A stretch of 49,241 bases of DNA from an uncultured Oscillospiraceae bacterium (GCA_934667815.1 CAKUMO010000019.1:1-49241), one strand, 5' to 3'. Positions 7,936 through 16,955 are shown, numbered from the stretch's first letter. Notes: generated from the letters alone by a model not told the origin. Numbers and translations: made by a program.

Positions 7936-9129
7936 ATGAGCAAGACCATTGAACTGGCACGCCATCTCGAGACGCTGCATATCAACAACATGTATAAGAC
8001 CGACTTCTACTGGACCTGGGACAAGACCGACGACGAGATCGACGCCATCTTCACCGTGGCCGACGCTCTGCGCGACCTGCGTGAGCGCAACAAGTCCACG
8101 AAGATCTTCAACTCCGGCCTCGGCATTTCCCTGTTCCGCGACAATTCCACCCGTACCCGTTTCTCCTTCGCCTCCGCCTGCAATCTGCTGGGTCTGGAGG
8201 AGCAGGTCCTCGACGAGAAGAAGTCCCAGATCGCGCACGGCGAGACCGTCCGCGAGACGGCCAACATGGTCTCCTTCATGGCGGACGTCATCGGCATCCG
8301 CGACGATATGTACATTCATCAGGGCCATGAATACCAGAAGACCTTCATGGACGCTCTGGAGGAAGGCTACCGCGACGGCATCCTCGAGCAAAGACCGACG
8401 CTTGTGAACCTGCAGTGCGACGTTGATCATCCGACGCAGTGCATGGCCGACATGCTGCACGTCATCCACTATTTCGGCGGCGTTGAGAACCTGAAGGGCA
8501 AGAAGGTCGCCATGACTTGGGCTTACTCCCCCAGCTACGGCAAGCCGCTGTCCGTCCCGCAGGGCGTGATCGGTCTGTTCACCCGCTTCGGCATGGACGT
8601 CACGCTGGCTCACCCGGAAGGCTACGACGTGTTCCCCGAGGTCGAGGAAGTTGCCCGCAAGAACTGCGAGAAGTACGGCTCCAAGTTCCACAAGACCAAC
8701 GACATGAAGGAAGCCTTCAAGGATGCCGACATCGTCTATCCGAAATCCTGGGCGCCGTTCAATGCCATGGAAAAGCGCTCCGAGCTTTACGTCAAGGGCG
8801 ACCAGAAGGGCATCGACGAACTGGAAAAGCAGCTCCTGGCGCAGAACGCCGAGCACAAGGACTGGACCTGCTCTGAGGAAATGATGAAGCTGACCAAGGA
8901 CGGCAAGGCGCTGTATCTGCACTGCCTGCCCGCCGACATCAGCGGTCTGAGCTGCCCGGAGGGCGAGGTCGACAACTCCGTGTTCGACCGTTACCTCGTA
9001 CCCCTGTACAAGCAGGCTTCCTTCAAGCCGTATATCATCGCCGCCATGATCTTCATGGCTCAGGTGAAGGATCCCGTCGGCACGCTGATGGCGCTCGACG
9101 CTTCCGACAACAAGCGTAAGATGTTCTAA
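7936..9129 (+). CDS. ygeW: Knotted carbamoyltransferase YgeW
   Basis: A 397-residue protein of the aspartate/ornithine carbamoyltransferase superfamily, YgeW branch. The carbamoyl-phosphate site appears as NSTRTRFSF (about residues 72-80), the HPTQ motif as DHPTQCMADML, and the carbamoyl-phosphate/amino acid loop as HCLPADISG. In catabolic settings such enzymes run backward, splitting a carbamoylated amine with phosphate to give carbamoyl phosphate. The neighbour arcC can convert that to ATP, ammonia and CO2. A GGAGAG ribosome site precedes the ATG. Confidence 0.9.
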   Translation: MSKTIELARHLETLHINNMYKTDFYWTWDKTDDEIDAIFTVADALRDLRERNKSTKIFNSGLGISLFRDNSTRTRFSFASACNLLGLEEQVLDEKKSQIAHGETVRETANMVSFMADVIGIRDDMYIHQGHEYQKTFMDALEEGYRDGILEQRPTLVNLQCDVDHPTQCMADMLHVIHYFGGVENLKGKKVAMTWAYSPSYGKPLSVPQGVIGLFTRFGMDVTLAHPEGYDVFPEVEEVARKNCEKYGSKFHKTNDMKEAFKDADIVYPKSWAPFNAMEKRSELYVKGDQKGIDELEKQLLAQNAEHKDWTCSEEMMKLTKDGKALYLHCLPADISGLSCPEGEVDNSVFDRYLVPLYKQASFKPYIIAAMIFMAQVKDPVGTLMALDASDNKRKMF

Positions 9130-9138
9130 AATTCCGAT

Positions 9139-9162
9139 CGGGGTGGGGCTTTCCCCGCCCCG
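9139..9162 (+). terminator. GC-rich stem-loop between ygeW and arcC
   Basis: CGGGGTGGGG and CCCCGCCCCG form a 10-bp stem containing a G-T pair, with a CTTT loop, followed by AAGTTTTATT. It may lower readthrough into arcC or protect the upstream mRNA 3' end. Confidence 0.45.
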
Positions 9163-9189
9163 AAGTTTTATTAAAGAGGTTATATTAAA

Positions 9190-10119
9190 ATGGGTAAAAG
9201 AATTGTTATTGCTCTGGGCGGCAACGCTCTGGGCAACACTCCTTATGAGCAGCTCGCACTCGTCACCGAGACCGCAAAGCCCATCGTCGATCTGATCGAG
9301 CAGGGCAACGAGGTCATCATCGCGCACGGCAACGGCCCGCAGGTCGGCATGATCAACCTCGGCATGGCAACCGCCGCCGAGGCAGGCGCCATCAAATCCG
9401 ACATGCCCTTCCCCGAATGCGGCGCCATGAGTCAGGGCTACATCGGCTACCATCTGCAAAATGCCATCGGCAACGAGCTGGCCGCGCGCGGGATGCACAA
9501 GGACGTTGCGACCGTTGTCACGCAGGTGCTCGTGGACGAGAACGACCCGGCTTTCCAGAATCCCACCAAGCCCGTCGGCGCATTCTATGACAAGGAAACC
9601 GCCGACCGCATCGCTAAGGAAAAGGGCTACACCATGGTCGAAGACGCAGGCCGCGGCTACCGTCAGGTTGTCCCCTCGCCCAAGCCCATTGACGTCATCG
9701 AGAAGAACACCGTTAACGCGCTTATCAAGGGCGGCTGCGTCGTCATCACCGTGGGCGGCGGCGGCATTCCCGTCGTGCGCAGAGACGGCAAGCTCTACGG
9801 CACACCCGCCGTCATCGACAAGGACTTCGCCTCCGCCAAGCTGGCCGAGCTGGTGCACGCCGACGCACTGGTCATTCTGACCGCCGTTGACCGCGTTTGC
9901 ATCAACTGGGGCAAGCCGAATCAGCAAAGCCTCGACGAAATGAGCGTGGCCGACGCAGAGAAATACTGCGGCGAGGGTCACTTCGCCCCCGGTTCCATGC
10001 TGCCGAAGGTCAAGGCCGCAATCTCCTTTGCCAAAACCGGCGGCACGGCCATTATCGCCTCGCTGGAAAACGCCGGCAAGGCCGTCAAGGGTGAATCCGG
10101 TACGGTCGTCCACAACTGA
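9190..10119 (+). CDS. arcC: Carbamate kinase
   Basis: A 309-residue carbamate kinase of the amino-acid kinase fold. It transfers phosphate from carbamoyl phosphate to ADP and so makes ATP in fermentation of carbamoylated amino compounds. Motifs include ALGGNALGN at the N-terminus, HGNGPQVG (about residues 46-53), GGGGIPV near the nucleotide site and VIDKDFASAKLAE (about 209-221). It is the last gene of the ygeY-ygeW-arcC unit and supplies the energy-yielding step. A strong terminator follows. Confidence 0.95.
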   Translation: MGKRIVIALGGNALGNTPYEQLALVTETAKPIVDLIEQGNEVIIAHGNGPQVGMINLGMATAAEAGAIKSDMPFPECGAMSQGYIGYHLQNAIGNELAARGMHKDVATVVTQVLVDENDPAFQNPTKPVGAFYDKETADRIAKEKGYTMVEDAGRGYRQVVPSPKPIDVIEKNTVNALIKGGCVVITVGGGGIPVVRRDGKLYGTPAVIDKDFASAKLAELVHADALVILTAVDRVCINWGKPNQQSLDEMSVADAEKYCGEGHFAPGSMLPKVKAAISFAKTGGTAIIASLENAGKAVKGESGTVVHN

Positions 10120-10130
10120 TTTAAAAGCGC

Positions 10131-10162
10131 AAAACCCGCAGAGCTTCCCTCTGCGGGTTTTT
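10131..10162 (+). terminator. Terminator after arcC
   Basis: AAACCCGCAGAG and CTCTGCGGGTTT form a 12-bp stem with a 5-nt loop, followed by TTTTTGTT. Confidence 0.85.
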
Positions 10163-10163
10163 G

Positions 10164-10192
10164 TTGCATCATATGACGAATTGTGGTATGAT
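10164..10192 (+). promoter_or_regulatory. Promoter of the lipase-like gene
   Basis: TTGCAT (10164-10169) and TATGAT (10187-10192) are separated by 17 bp. The -35 box begins at the end of the arcC terminator. Confidence 0.5.
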
Positions 10193-10225
10193 TGAGGCAG
10201 AATTCCCGCAAAGGAGGCCACGTCC

Positions 10226-11530
10226 ATGCTCTTTCAATGCTTCTTTACGCTGCTGTGTGCCGCGCTTGCAAACGCCTACTGCCTGCTCGTGCGGCTGCCG
10301 TGGTGGGCGTGGCTCTGCTGGGCGGCGCTGCTGACCGCGTCGAATTTCCTGCCGCTGTGCGCTGCGCACAATCTGACCGCGAGGCGGCTGCGGGTCTGCC
10401 GGCACGGCGTAATCTGCCTGCGCGGCTTTTTTTGGTCACTGCCGGTAGACATTCTCTTTCACATTGCGCTGCTATGCGGTGGCATGAGCTGGAAAACGGT
10501 TCTGTTCAGCGCGCTGGTCTGCACTGGCACAGAAGCGCTGATTTTCTGGAACGGCATGCTCTGCGTCTATTGTGCCTCCGTGCAGCTCGGACTAAAGCGC
10601 CGCGCAATTGGTCTGCTCTGCGGTCTTGTTCCGATTTTGAATCTGATTCAACTCGTGCGAATCCTCCGCGTTGTACAGGACGAGGTCATCTTTGAGGACG
10701 CGAAAAACCGTCTCGACGCAGAGCGCCATGATGCACGCATCTGCGCCACGCGTTATCCCCTGCTGCTCGTGCACGGCGTGTTTTTCCGCGATTTCAAATT
10801 TCCGCCCTATTGGGGACGCATTCCGGCCGCGTTGGAACGCAACGGTGCGCAAATTTTCTATGGCGAGCATCAGTCCGCCGCGTCCGTCGAGGACAGCGCC
10901 GCCGAGCTTCGTGCACGCATTGAAGCCGTCTGCGCACAGACCGGCTGCGAAAAGGTCAATGTCATTGCACATTCCAAAGGTGGGCTGGACATCCGTGCAG
11001 CCGCCGTTCTCTGCCCGGAACGCATCGCCTCGATCACGACCATCAACACGCCGCATCGCGGCTGCGGCTTTGCCGATTATCTGCTTGAGAAGATTCCGCA
11101 GCGCGTGCAAAACCGAATCGCCAAGACCTATAACGCCGCCGCGCACTGCCTTGGCGACTACAAGCCGGACTTTCTGGCCGCCGTCCACGATCTCACCGCC
11201 GAGCGGTGCCGCGCTTTCGATGCGTCGCATCCCGCGCCCGACGGCATTCTCTGCCGCAGCGTCGGCTCCGTTCTCGAACACCCATCCGGCGGGAAATTCC
11301 CTCTGAATTTCACCTATCGTCTTGCAGGTTATTTTGACGGCCCGAACGACGGTCTTGTCGCCGCGTCGTCCTTCCGCTGGGGCGAGGATTTCACACTTCT
11401 GACTCCCGACGGGAAGCGCGGCATTTCGCACGGCGACGTCATCGATCTGAACCGGGAGAATATTCCGGGCTTTGACGTGCGCGAATTCTACGTTCAGCTC
11501 GCCGCCGACCTGAAGCGCCGCGGTCTATGA
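10226..11530 (+). CDS. Membrane-anchored alpha/beta hydrolase (lipase-like)
   Basis: A 434-residue protein. The first roughly 155 residues contain several hydrophobic membrane segments. The rest is an alpha/beta hydrolase: PLLLVHGVFFRD (oxyanion strand), the nucleophile elbow VIAHSKGGLD with Ser, TINTPHRG typical of triacylglycerol lipases, and a late His in GKRGISHGDVID. It probably acts on lipid or ester substrates at the membrane. AGGAGG lies upstream of the ATG. The gene is convergent with brnQ and their ends overlap by 6 bp. The exact substrate is unknown. Confidence 0.75.
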   Translation: MLFQCFFTLLCAALANAYCLLVRLPWWAWLCWAALLTASNFLPLCAAHNLTARRLRVCRHGVICLRGFFWSLPVDILFHIALLCGGMSWKTVLFSALVCTGTEALIFWNGMLCVYCASVQLGLKRRAIGLLCGLVPILNLIQLVRILRVVQDEVIFEDAKNRLDAERHDARICATRYPLLLVHGVFFRDFKFPPYWGRIPAALERNGAQIFYGEHQSAASVEDSAAELRARIEAVCAQTGCEKVNVIAHSKGGLDIRAAAVLCPERIASITTINTPHRGCGFADYLLEKIPQRVQNRIAKTYNAAAHCLGDYKPDFLAAVHDLTAERCRAFDASHPAPDGILCRSVGSVLEHPSGGKFPLNFTYRLAGYFDGPNDGLVAASSFRWGEDFTLLTPDGKRGISHGDVIDLNRENIPGFDVREFYVQLAADLKRRGL

Positions 11531-12832
11531 ACGTTTTCTTACGAGGGTAAGTGGGACGCTGACGAGCAGCATTCCGGCCGCCGCCCACACCCAGCCGAAA
11601 CCGTCTGTATATAGCGGTAATTTTTCAAAAGTGCGACCCACGATACCAAGCGGTACCCCCGCCGTCTGAAGCGCATGAGCGACGCTCACGCAGGCAGTTC
11701 CCGCGACCGTGAGCGGATAGGCAAATCGGTTGTTCTTCCAAACGCGGTGGCTCAGTCCAAGCAGGATCAGCACGATTGCCACCGGGTAGATCGCGTTGAG
11801 TACGGGAATGGAAATTTTCAAAATCGCGTTCAGACCGAGGTTGCAGGTCAAAAATGACACTCCCGTGATGATGAGCACCCACGCTCGATATGACACGCGG
11901 CCGAACAACATGGAAAAATACTGCGAGATCGAGTTAATCAGGCCGACGCAGGTTGTCAGGCAGGCCAGCGTAAAGATCGCTGCAAGCAGCACAGCTCCGG
12001 GCGCGCCAAAGAGCTGATAGACGATGCAGCGCAGCGTCCACGCGCCGTTTTCCTGTACGGCATAAACGCCGGAGCTGCACATGCCCATATATGACAGCAT
12101 CGCGTAGACTGCCGCGAGAATTGCTCCCGCGAAAACTCCCGCAGTCACCGTGCTGCGCACGCGTCCGCGTTTCTCCGTCACACCAAACGTCCCTACGCTC
12201 GTCGAGATCACAAGGCCAAAATTCAGGGCGGCGATGGTGTCCATCGTCTGATAGCCGTCGGAAAAGCCCTTAAAAAACGCTGCGTTCTGATACGCCGGCT
12301 GTGCCTGCGCGATCTCGACCTTGCCGCGAAGCAGAAACACCGCAAACAGAAATACCAGCAGCGCCAGCAGGCTGGGCGTCAACACATGTCCAATTCGGTT
12401 AACGAGCTTGCCGGGTGTCATACACAGCCAGAACGCCACTGCAAAAAACGCTGCCGAATACACTGCCATCCAGACGGTCGTGTTCGCGTTTTTTGGCAGG
12501 TAGGGTGCAACCGCCATCTCAAACGGCACCGAGGCCGCACGCGGAATCCCCAATCCCGGCCCGATGGAAAGATAGATCAGGAGCGTGAACACAACGGCAA
12601 AGTGCTTCCCCACCTGCCGTCCAAGCGGCTCGAGGCCATCGAATTTTGCCACCGTGACCACGCCGAGCACCGGCAGCAGCACCGCAGTCGCCAAAAATCC
12701 CAGCATGGCCGCCGGCGTTTTGGCTCCGGCATTCTGCCCTAAGAACGGCGGAAAAATCAGATTTCCCGCGCCGAAAAACAGGGAGAACAGCATAAAGCTG
12801 ACCGTGACCGTCTGCTTCTTGTTTAATTTCAT
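11525..12832 (-). CDS. brnQ: Branched-chain amino acid:cation symporter
   Basis: A 435-residue polytopic carrier of the LIVCS/BrnQ family with about 12 membrane helices, importing Leu, Ile and Val with Na+ or H+. Family features include FSLFFGAGNLIFPP near the N-terminus and YSIGPGLGIPRAA-like sequence (LSIGPGLGIPRAA) in the early helices. The ATG at 12832 is chosen because AAAGGAGAG lies directly upstream; an open frame extends to 12940 but runs through the T-box terminator. A T-box leader controls it. Confidence 0.93.
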   Translation of the reverse strand: MKLNKKQTVTVSFMLFSLFFGAGNLIFPPFLGQNAGAKTPAAMLGFLATAVLLPVLGVVTVAKFDGLEPLGRQVGKHFAVVFTLLIYLSIGPGLGIPRAASVPFEMAVAPYLPKNANTTVWMAVYSAAFFAVAFWLCMTPGKLVNRIGHVLTPSLLALLVFLFAVFLLRGKVEIAQAQPAYQNAAFFKGFSDGYQTMDTIAALNFGLVISTSVGTFGVTEKRGRVRSTVTAGVFAGAILAAVYAMLSYMGMCSSGVYAVQENGAWTLRCIVYQLFGAPGAVLLAAIFTLACLTTCVGLINSISQYFSMLFGRVSYRAWVLIITGVSFLTCNLGLNAILKISIPVLNAIYPVAIVLILLGLSHRVWKNNRFAYPLTVAGTACVSVAHALQTAGVPLGIVGRTFEKLPLYTDGFGWVWAAAGMLLVSVPLTLVRKRS

Positions 12833-12841
12833 AATCTCTCT

Positions 12842-13134
12842 CCTTTGAAATATAAAAAGACTCGTCTCAAATCGCTTTGAGACGAGTCTTGCTATACAAT
12901 TCCCGCGGTACCACTCAAATTGCGCAGTTGCCCGCGCCACTTTTCGGACTCCAACAAGCCCTAGGCCTTTACGCAGCCATCACGAAAGCCCCTACTCGCG
13001 CACTTTGGGAGCTTCAGCTCGGAAGTGATAGGAAATTCTGGCGCTGTCTGCCGGGCTTCCACCCTTCCCGGCTCTCTGAAAGACACACGGCCAATTCCGT
13101 CTTCGTCATAGCTTTTGCTATTCAATTTTCTGTA
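12842..13134 (-). promoter_or_regulatory. T-box riboswitch, probably sensing uncharged tRNA-Ile, upstream of brnQ
   Basis: On the minus strand, a leader of about 290 nt has the T-box hallmark GTGGTACCGCGG (12903-12914), which carries the UGG bulge that pairs with the tRNA acceptor end. A terminator hairpin follows (GACTCGTCTC / GAGACGAGTC, then TTTTT, 12855-12890). Stem I starts with the GCTATGACGAAGAC-like element. The specifier is best read as ATC (13027-13029), an isoleucine codon, because it is followed by ACTTCCGAGC as in other T-boxes. That fits a branched-chain amino acid carrier. TTC (Phe) two codons earlier is the alternative reading. Confidence 0.9.
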
Positions 13135-13161
13135 TTATAGCATACTTTCTGGATTTGTCAA
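13134..13161 (-). promoter_or_regulatory. Promoter of the T-box/brnQ transcript
   Basis: On the minus strand, perfect TTGACA (13156-13161) and TATAAT (13134-13139) boxes are 16 bp apart. The promoter sits just behind the recN stop codon. Confidence 0.85.
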
Positions 13162-13169
13162 GGAAAATC

Positions 13170-14819
13170 TCAGCGGCGAAGCATTTCCTCCGCGCTCTTG
13201 AGCGTCGTTTCCGTGATATTCGTGCCTCCGATGATGCGGGCCAGCTCGGCCTTGCGTCCCTCCAGATCAAGCGGTTCGACCGTCGTGAACGTACGGCCGT
13301 CGTGCTCGCCCTTGGCAATCAGAAGATGCGTATCGGCCAGCGCGGCCAACTGCGGCAGATGCGTCACGCAAAGCACCTGCTTCGTTTTGGAGACCTCGTG
13401 CAGCTTCTCGGCCACACGCTGCGCGGCACGGCCGGACACGCCCGTATCCACCTCGTCGAAAATCAGGGTTGGGACATGGTCCTTTTCGGCCAGCACATTT
13501 TTCAGCGCCAGCATGATACGCGCCAGTTCGCCGCCGGAGGCGACCTTGTTCAAGGGTTTGAGCGCCTCGCCGAGGTTTGCCGACATATAAAACGCCACCG
13601 CATCCGCGCCGACCGGAGACAGCTCCGTCTCGGCAAACTCGCAGGAAAACTGCACTTTTTTCATATCGAGCTGAGAAAGCTCGTCCAAAATGCGTGCGGT
13701 CAGGCCCTTGGCAGCCGCCTTGCGTGTCTCGCGGAGGCGCAGCGCGGCATCCCAAGCAGCCTTTTCAGCCTTCCGGAGCTTGCCCTTGAGCTGCTCAACG
13801 CGGTCACCGGCAAATTCGATCTCATCGAGTTCCTTCTGCGCCTTGGCGAGGAACTGCAAGATGTCCTCACACGTCGCACCGTACTTGCGGCGCAGGCGGT
13901 GGATTGTGTCGAGTCGATCTTCGATTTGCTCCAACTCGTCGGCAGAATAGGAAAGCTGATACAGTCGGTCGCGGAGCTGCTCGGCCACGTCCTGCACCTG
14001 ATACATCAAATCGGACACGGTGTCATGGAGCTGGGAAAGGCTCTCGTCGTAGCGGGCGATACGCGCCAGCGCACGCTCAGCCTCAGAGAGGAGCGCTGCC
14101 GCGCCCTCGGAATCGTCGCCGCCGTCGATGCAGCCTGCCGCATCCTGCAAGCCCTCGGAGAGCTTTTCGGAATTTTGCAGCAGCTTGCGCCGCGCCTCGA
14201 GCGTGTCGTCCTCGCCGGGCTTGAGGTCGGCTCGGGAAATTTCCTCGATCTGGTACTTGAGCGTTTCCATGCGGCGGAGCTTCTCGCTCTCGTCCATGCT
14301 CAATCGGTCAATCTCGTGACGGAGCGAAAGGACACTTTGGTATTTTTCACGGTAGTCATCCAATAACGCGTCATCGCACGCAAAGCCGTCCAAGAAGCTC
14401 AGATGGTAGTTTTCATCAAATAACGAGGCCGAGTCGTGTTGACCGTGAATGTTGATTAGTTGGATGCCAAGCTGCTTGAGTACAGAAACGGTTACAGCGA
14501 CGCCGTTGACTTTGCAGACATTTTTGCCGTCCAGATAAATTTCGCGTTGGATGGTCGTCTCGGGTGCAAAGGGCACATCGTTGTCCGCGAACCATTTGGA
14601 TTCGGAAACGTCCTCAAAAATCGCACGGACGGCTGCTTTTTGCGTGCCGGTGCGAATCATATCGCGGTAAGCACGCTCGCCCAGAATGGCGGATATCGCA
14701 TCGATTACGATGGATTTACCGGCACCGGTCTCGCCGGTCATGACATTGAAGCCGCGCTCAAACAGGATGTCTGCCCGCTCGATGACGGCAATATTCTCGA
14801 TGTGCAGCAGACGGAGCAT
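13170..14819 (-). CDS. recN: DNA repair protein RecN
   Basis: A 549-residue SMC-like ATPase that acts early in double-strand break repair. Walker A is GETGAGKS near residue 31. A long coiled-coil middle (about 155-370) follows. The signature region is VASGGELARIMLALK, and Walker B is TLIFDEVDTGVSG. It is the last gene of the dxs-tlyA-nadK-argR-recN operon, with only 15 bp to argR. Confidence 0.95.
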   Translation of the reverse strand: MLRLLHIENIAVIERADILFERGFNVMTGETGAGKSIVIDAISAILGERAYRDMIRTGTQKAAVRAIFEDVSESKWFADNDVPFAPETTIQREIYLDGKNVCKVNGVAVTVSVLKQLGIQLINIHGQHDSASLFDENYHLSFLDGFACDDALLDDYREKYQSVLSLRHEIDRLSMDESEKLRRMETLKYQIEEISRADLKPGEDDTLEARRKLLQNSEKLSEGLQDAAGCIDGGDDSEGAAALLSEAERALARIARYDESLSQLHDTVSDLMYQVQDVAEQLRDRLYQLSYSADELEQIEDRLDTIHRLRRKYGATCEDILQFLAKAQKELDEIEFAGDRVEQLKGKLRKAEKAAWDAALRLRETRKAAAKGLTARILDELSQLDMKKVQFSCEFAETELSPVGADAVAFYMSANLGEALKPLNKVASGGELARIMLALKNVLAEKDHVPTLIFDEVDTGVSGRAAQRVAEKLHEVSKTKQVLCVTHLPQLAALADTHLLIAKGEHDGRTFTTVEPLDLEGRKAELARIIGGTNITETTLKSAEEMLRR

Positions 14820-14834
14820 GGCGCTTTCCCTCTT

Positions 14835-15287
14835 TTACTCAAGCATTTTGCGGATTTCGTTACAGAAACGCTCTGCCGACGCGGTATCCCGCATAATCAC
14901 GAGTGTTGTATCGTCACCTGACAATGTGCCAAGCACGGCGGGCATCTTCAGCGCGTCGATATTCGCGCCCGCGGCCGCGCCCAGACCGGGCATAGTCTTG
15001 ACAACGACCAGATTCTGCGCAAAATCAAGGCCGTTGACGCACTCCTTGAAAATGACGCGGAAGCGTGCGCCGAAGCGATCGTGCTCGGTCTTGCTCGGCA
15101 CGCCGTAGCGGTAGCCGCCCATGCCGTCAAGCGCCTTGACGATCTGCAATTCTTTAATGTCACGCGACACGGTAGCCTGTGTGCTCTTGAAACCGCTTCG
15201 ATGCAGCTCATCCAAGAGCTGCTCCTGCGTTTCGATATTTTTCTCGGTAATCAGCTCGATGATCTTTCTTTGGCGTTCAGCCTTCAT
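14835..15287 (-). CDS. argR: Arginine repressor ArgR
   Basis: A 150-residue ArgR/AhrC repressor. Residues about 1-70 form the winged helix with TQATVSRDIKEL. The C-terminal half is the hexamerisation and arginine-binding domain with GTLSGDDTTLVI. It regulates arginine synthesis and use. Its place between nadK and recN is the common arrangement in Firmicutes. Confidence 0.95.
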   Translation of the reverse strand: MKAERQRKIIELITEKNIETQEQLLDELHRSGFKSTQATVSRDIKELQIVKALDGMGGYRYGVPSKTEHDRFGARFRVIFKECVNGLDFAQNLVVVKTMPGLGAAAGANIDALKMPAVLGTLSGDDTTLVIMRDTASAERFCNEIRKMLE

Positions 15288-15297
15288 TCGGTTTTCC

Positions 15298-16155
15298 TCA
15301 CTTGAATTTATTTTTAATGATCTCGAAAAAGCTGCGCTCGGATAAATGGATCAATTTCGTAACATATCTGGATTTTGTAATTGTAACACGGTCGTCCGTA
15401 TTCAGACGTAGTGCGCGGCCTCCGTCCACAGACAGGAAGGCGTTTTTACGGCCGATGCGCCCAATATCCACGCGGATGACACGTTCGGCAGAAGTCACAA
15501 CCGTTTTTGAGCGCATATCGTGCGCACAAATGGGTGTGATAATAATATTGCGTGCATACGGCTCGACGATCGGGCCGCCGGCAGACATGGAATAAGCTGT
15601 CGAGCCGGTCGGTGTGGCAATGATGACGCCGTCTCCGCCGAAGCTCATCATTTCCACGCCGTCGCAGCCGACGCTTAACTGGATAATTCTTGCAACGGCG
15701 CCCTTGGTAATAACGGCGTCGTTCAGTGCGTCCTCGTGCAGAATGGTCTGCCCCTCGCGCTCAACGCGGACATGCAGCATCATGCGCTCCTCAACGGTAT
15801 AATCGTCGGTCGCAAGACGAGCAAGCTCCCGCATCTGGGTGCTTTCCAGCTCAGCCATGAAGCCCATCGTGCCGATGTTCACGCCCAGAATGGGCACGCC
15901 TGCGCGGGTCGCAGCCTTGGAGGCATGCAGAATGGTGCCGTCACCGCCGAAGCAGATCAGAAGATCCGCGTCGCGCAGCTCCTGCGTCAAATCATGTAAT
16001 ACGACATCCGCAGGAAGCTCGAAATTTTTGTCCACGTCAAAAGCAAGGCAAATGCGCGTTGAGATTCCGGCCTCGTGCAGAATTTCCTGCGCAAGGTTGG
16101 CGTATTTGAAATTGCGATCCCGATAGGGATTCGGTGTCATGACAACTTTTTTCAT
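15298..16155 (-). CDS. nadK: NAD kinase
   Basis: A 285-residue ATP-NAD kinase that makes NADP. The GGDGTILHA motif lies at about residue 70, NDAVITKG at about 146-153, and the substrate loop is TPTGSTAYSMSAGGP. Its ATG overlaps the tlyA stop (ATGA). Confidence 0.95.
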   Translation of the reverse strand: MKKVVMTPNPYRDRNFKYANLAQEILHEAGISTRICLAFDVDKNFELPADVVLHDLTQELRDADLLICFGGDGTILHASKAATRAGVPILGVNIGTMGFMAELESTQMRELARLATDDYTVEERMMLHVRVEREGQTILHEDALNDAVITKGAVARIIQLSVGCDGVEMMSFGGDGVIIATPTGSTAYSMSAGGPIVEPYARNIIITPICAHDMRSKTVVTSAERVIRVDIGRIGRKNAFLSVDGGRALRLNTDDRVTITKSRYVTKLIHLSERSFFEIIKNKFK

Positions 16156-16955
16156 ACGTTCAGCTTTTCATGTGCCGCTGCAACCAGCGCAGCGGTGTCC
16201 GGTGTGATTGCGCCCTGCGGCAGCACGGACAGATGCCCCAGAAATTCAATGTTGCCCTCCGGCCCCTTCACGGGCGAGAAGGTCAGGCTGCGGACGGTCA
16301 TGTTCAGCTGCGCGGCCAAGTCCAAAAAGCCGTCGAGCACCGCCTTGTGGACAGCCGGATCGCGGACGACCCCCTTCTTGCCGACATTTTCTTTGCCGGC
16401 CTCAAACTGCGGTTTGATGAGGCAGACGATCTGCCCGTTCTCAGACAAAAGCGCCTTCACCGCAGGCAGCACGATGCGCAGCGAGATGAAGGACACGTCG
16501 ATCACCGCGAGCTGCACCGGCTCTCCGAGCTGTTCCGGTGTAACATAACGAATATTTGTGCGTTCCATGCACACGACACGCGGGTCGGTGCGGATGCTCC
16601 ACGCGAGCTGGCCGTAGCCAACATCAATCGCAAAGACCTTTTTCGCGCCGTTTTGCAGCAGGCAGTCGGTGAAGCCGCCTGTGGATGCACCGGAGTCCAA
16701 GCAGGTAAGCCCCGCAGGACTGACGCCGAAATCGCGCAGGGCCTTTTCCAGCTTCAAACCGCCGCGGCTGACATAAGGACAGGCGTTGCCCCGCACCTCG
16801 ATCTCGGCCTCGACATCCGTCGGTGTGCCGGGTTTATCGGATTTCTGGCCGTTAACATAGACCTCGCCGCTCATAATAACCGCCTGTGCCCGGCTGCGTG
16901 ATTCACAGAGACCCTTTTCCACGAGCAGCACATCCAAACGCTCCTTATGCTTCAC
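16152..16955 (-). CDS. tlyA: TlyA-family rRNA (cytidine-2'-O)-methyltransferase
   Basis: A 267-residue protein with an N-terminal S4 RNA-binding domain (RLDVLLVEKGLCESRSRAQ) and a Rossmann methyltransferase domain (CLDSGASTGGFTDCLL). Family members 2'-O-methylate rRNA. I start it at GTG 16955, which lies inside the last codons of dxs with GGAGGT 7 nt upstream. The longer frame to 17045 is rejected because it runs through dxs and lacks family sequence. Confidence 0.9.
   Translation of the reverse strand: MKHKERLDVLLVEKGLCESRSRAQAVIMSGEVYVNGQKSDKPGTPTDVEAEIEVRGNACPYVSRGGLKLEKALRDFGVSPAGLTCLDSGASTGGFTDCLLQNGAKKVFAIDVGYGQLAWSIRTDPRVVCMERTNIRYVTPEQLGEPVQLAVIDVSFISLRIVLPAVKALLSENGQIVCLIKPQFEAGKENVGKKGVVRDPAVHKAVLDGFLDLAAQLNMTVRSLTFSPVKGPEGNIEFLGHLSVLPQGAITPDTAALVAAAHEKLNV

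Noticed and set aside
7912..10227. 771-codon open frame on the minus strand
   Set aside because: It lies antisense to ygeW and arcC, whose protein motifs are clear. High GC at third positions leaves long open antisense frames.
13034..13036. TTC (Phe) as the T-box specifier
   Set aside because: The distance to the conserved GAGC element fits ATC better, and the controlled gene is a branched-chain carrier. It is kept as the alternative.
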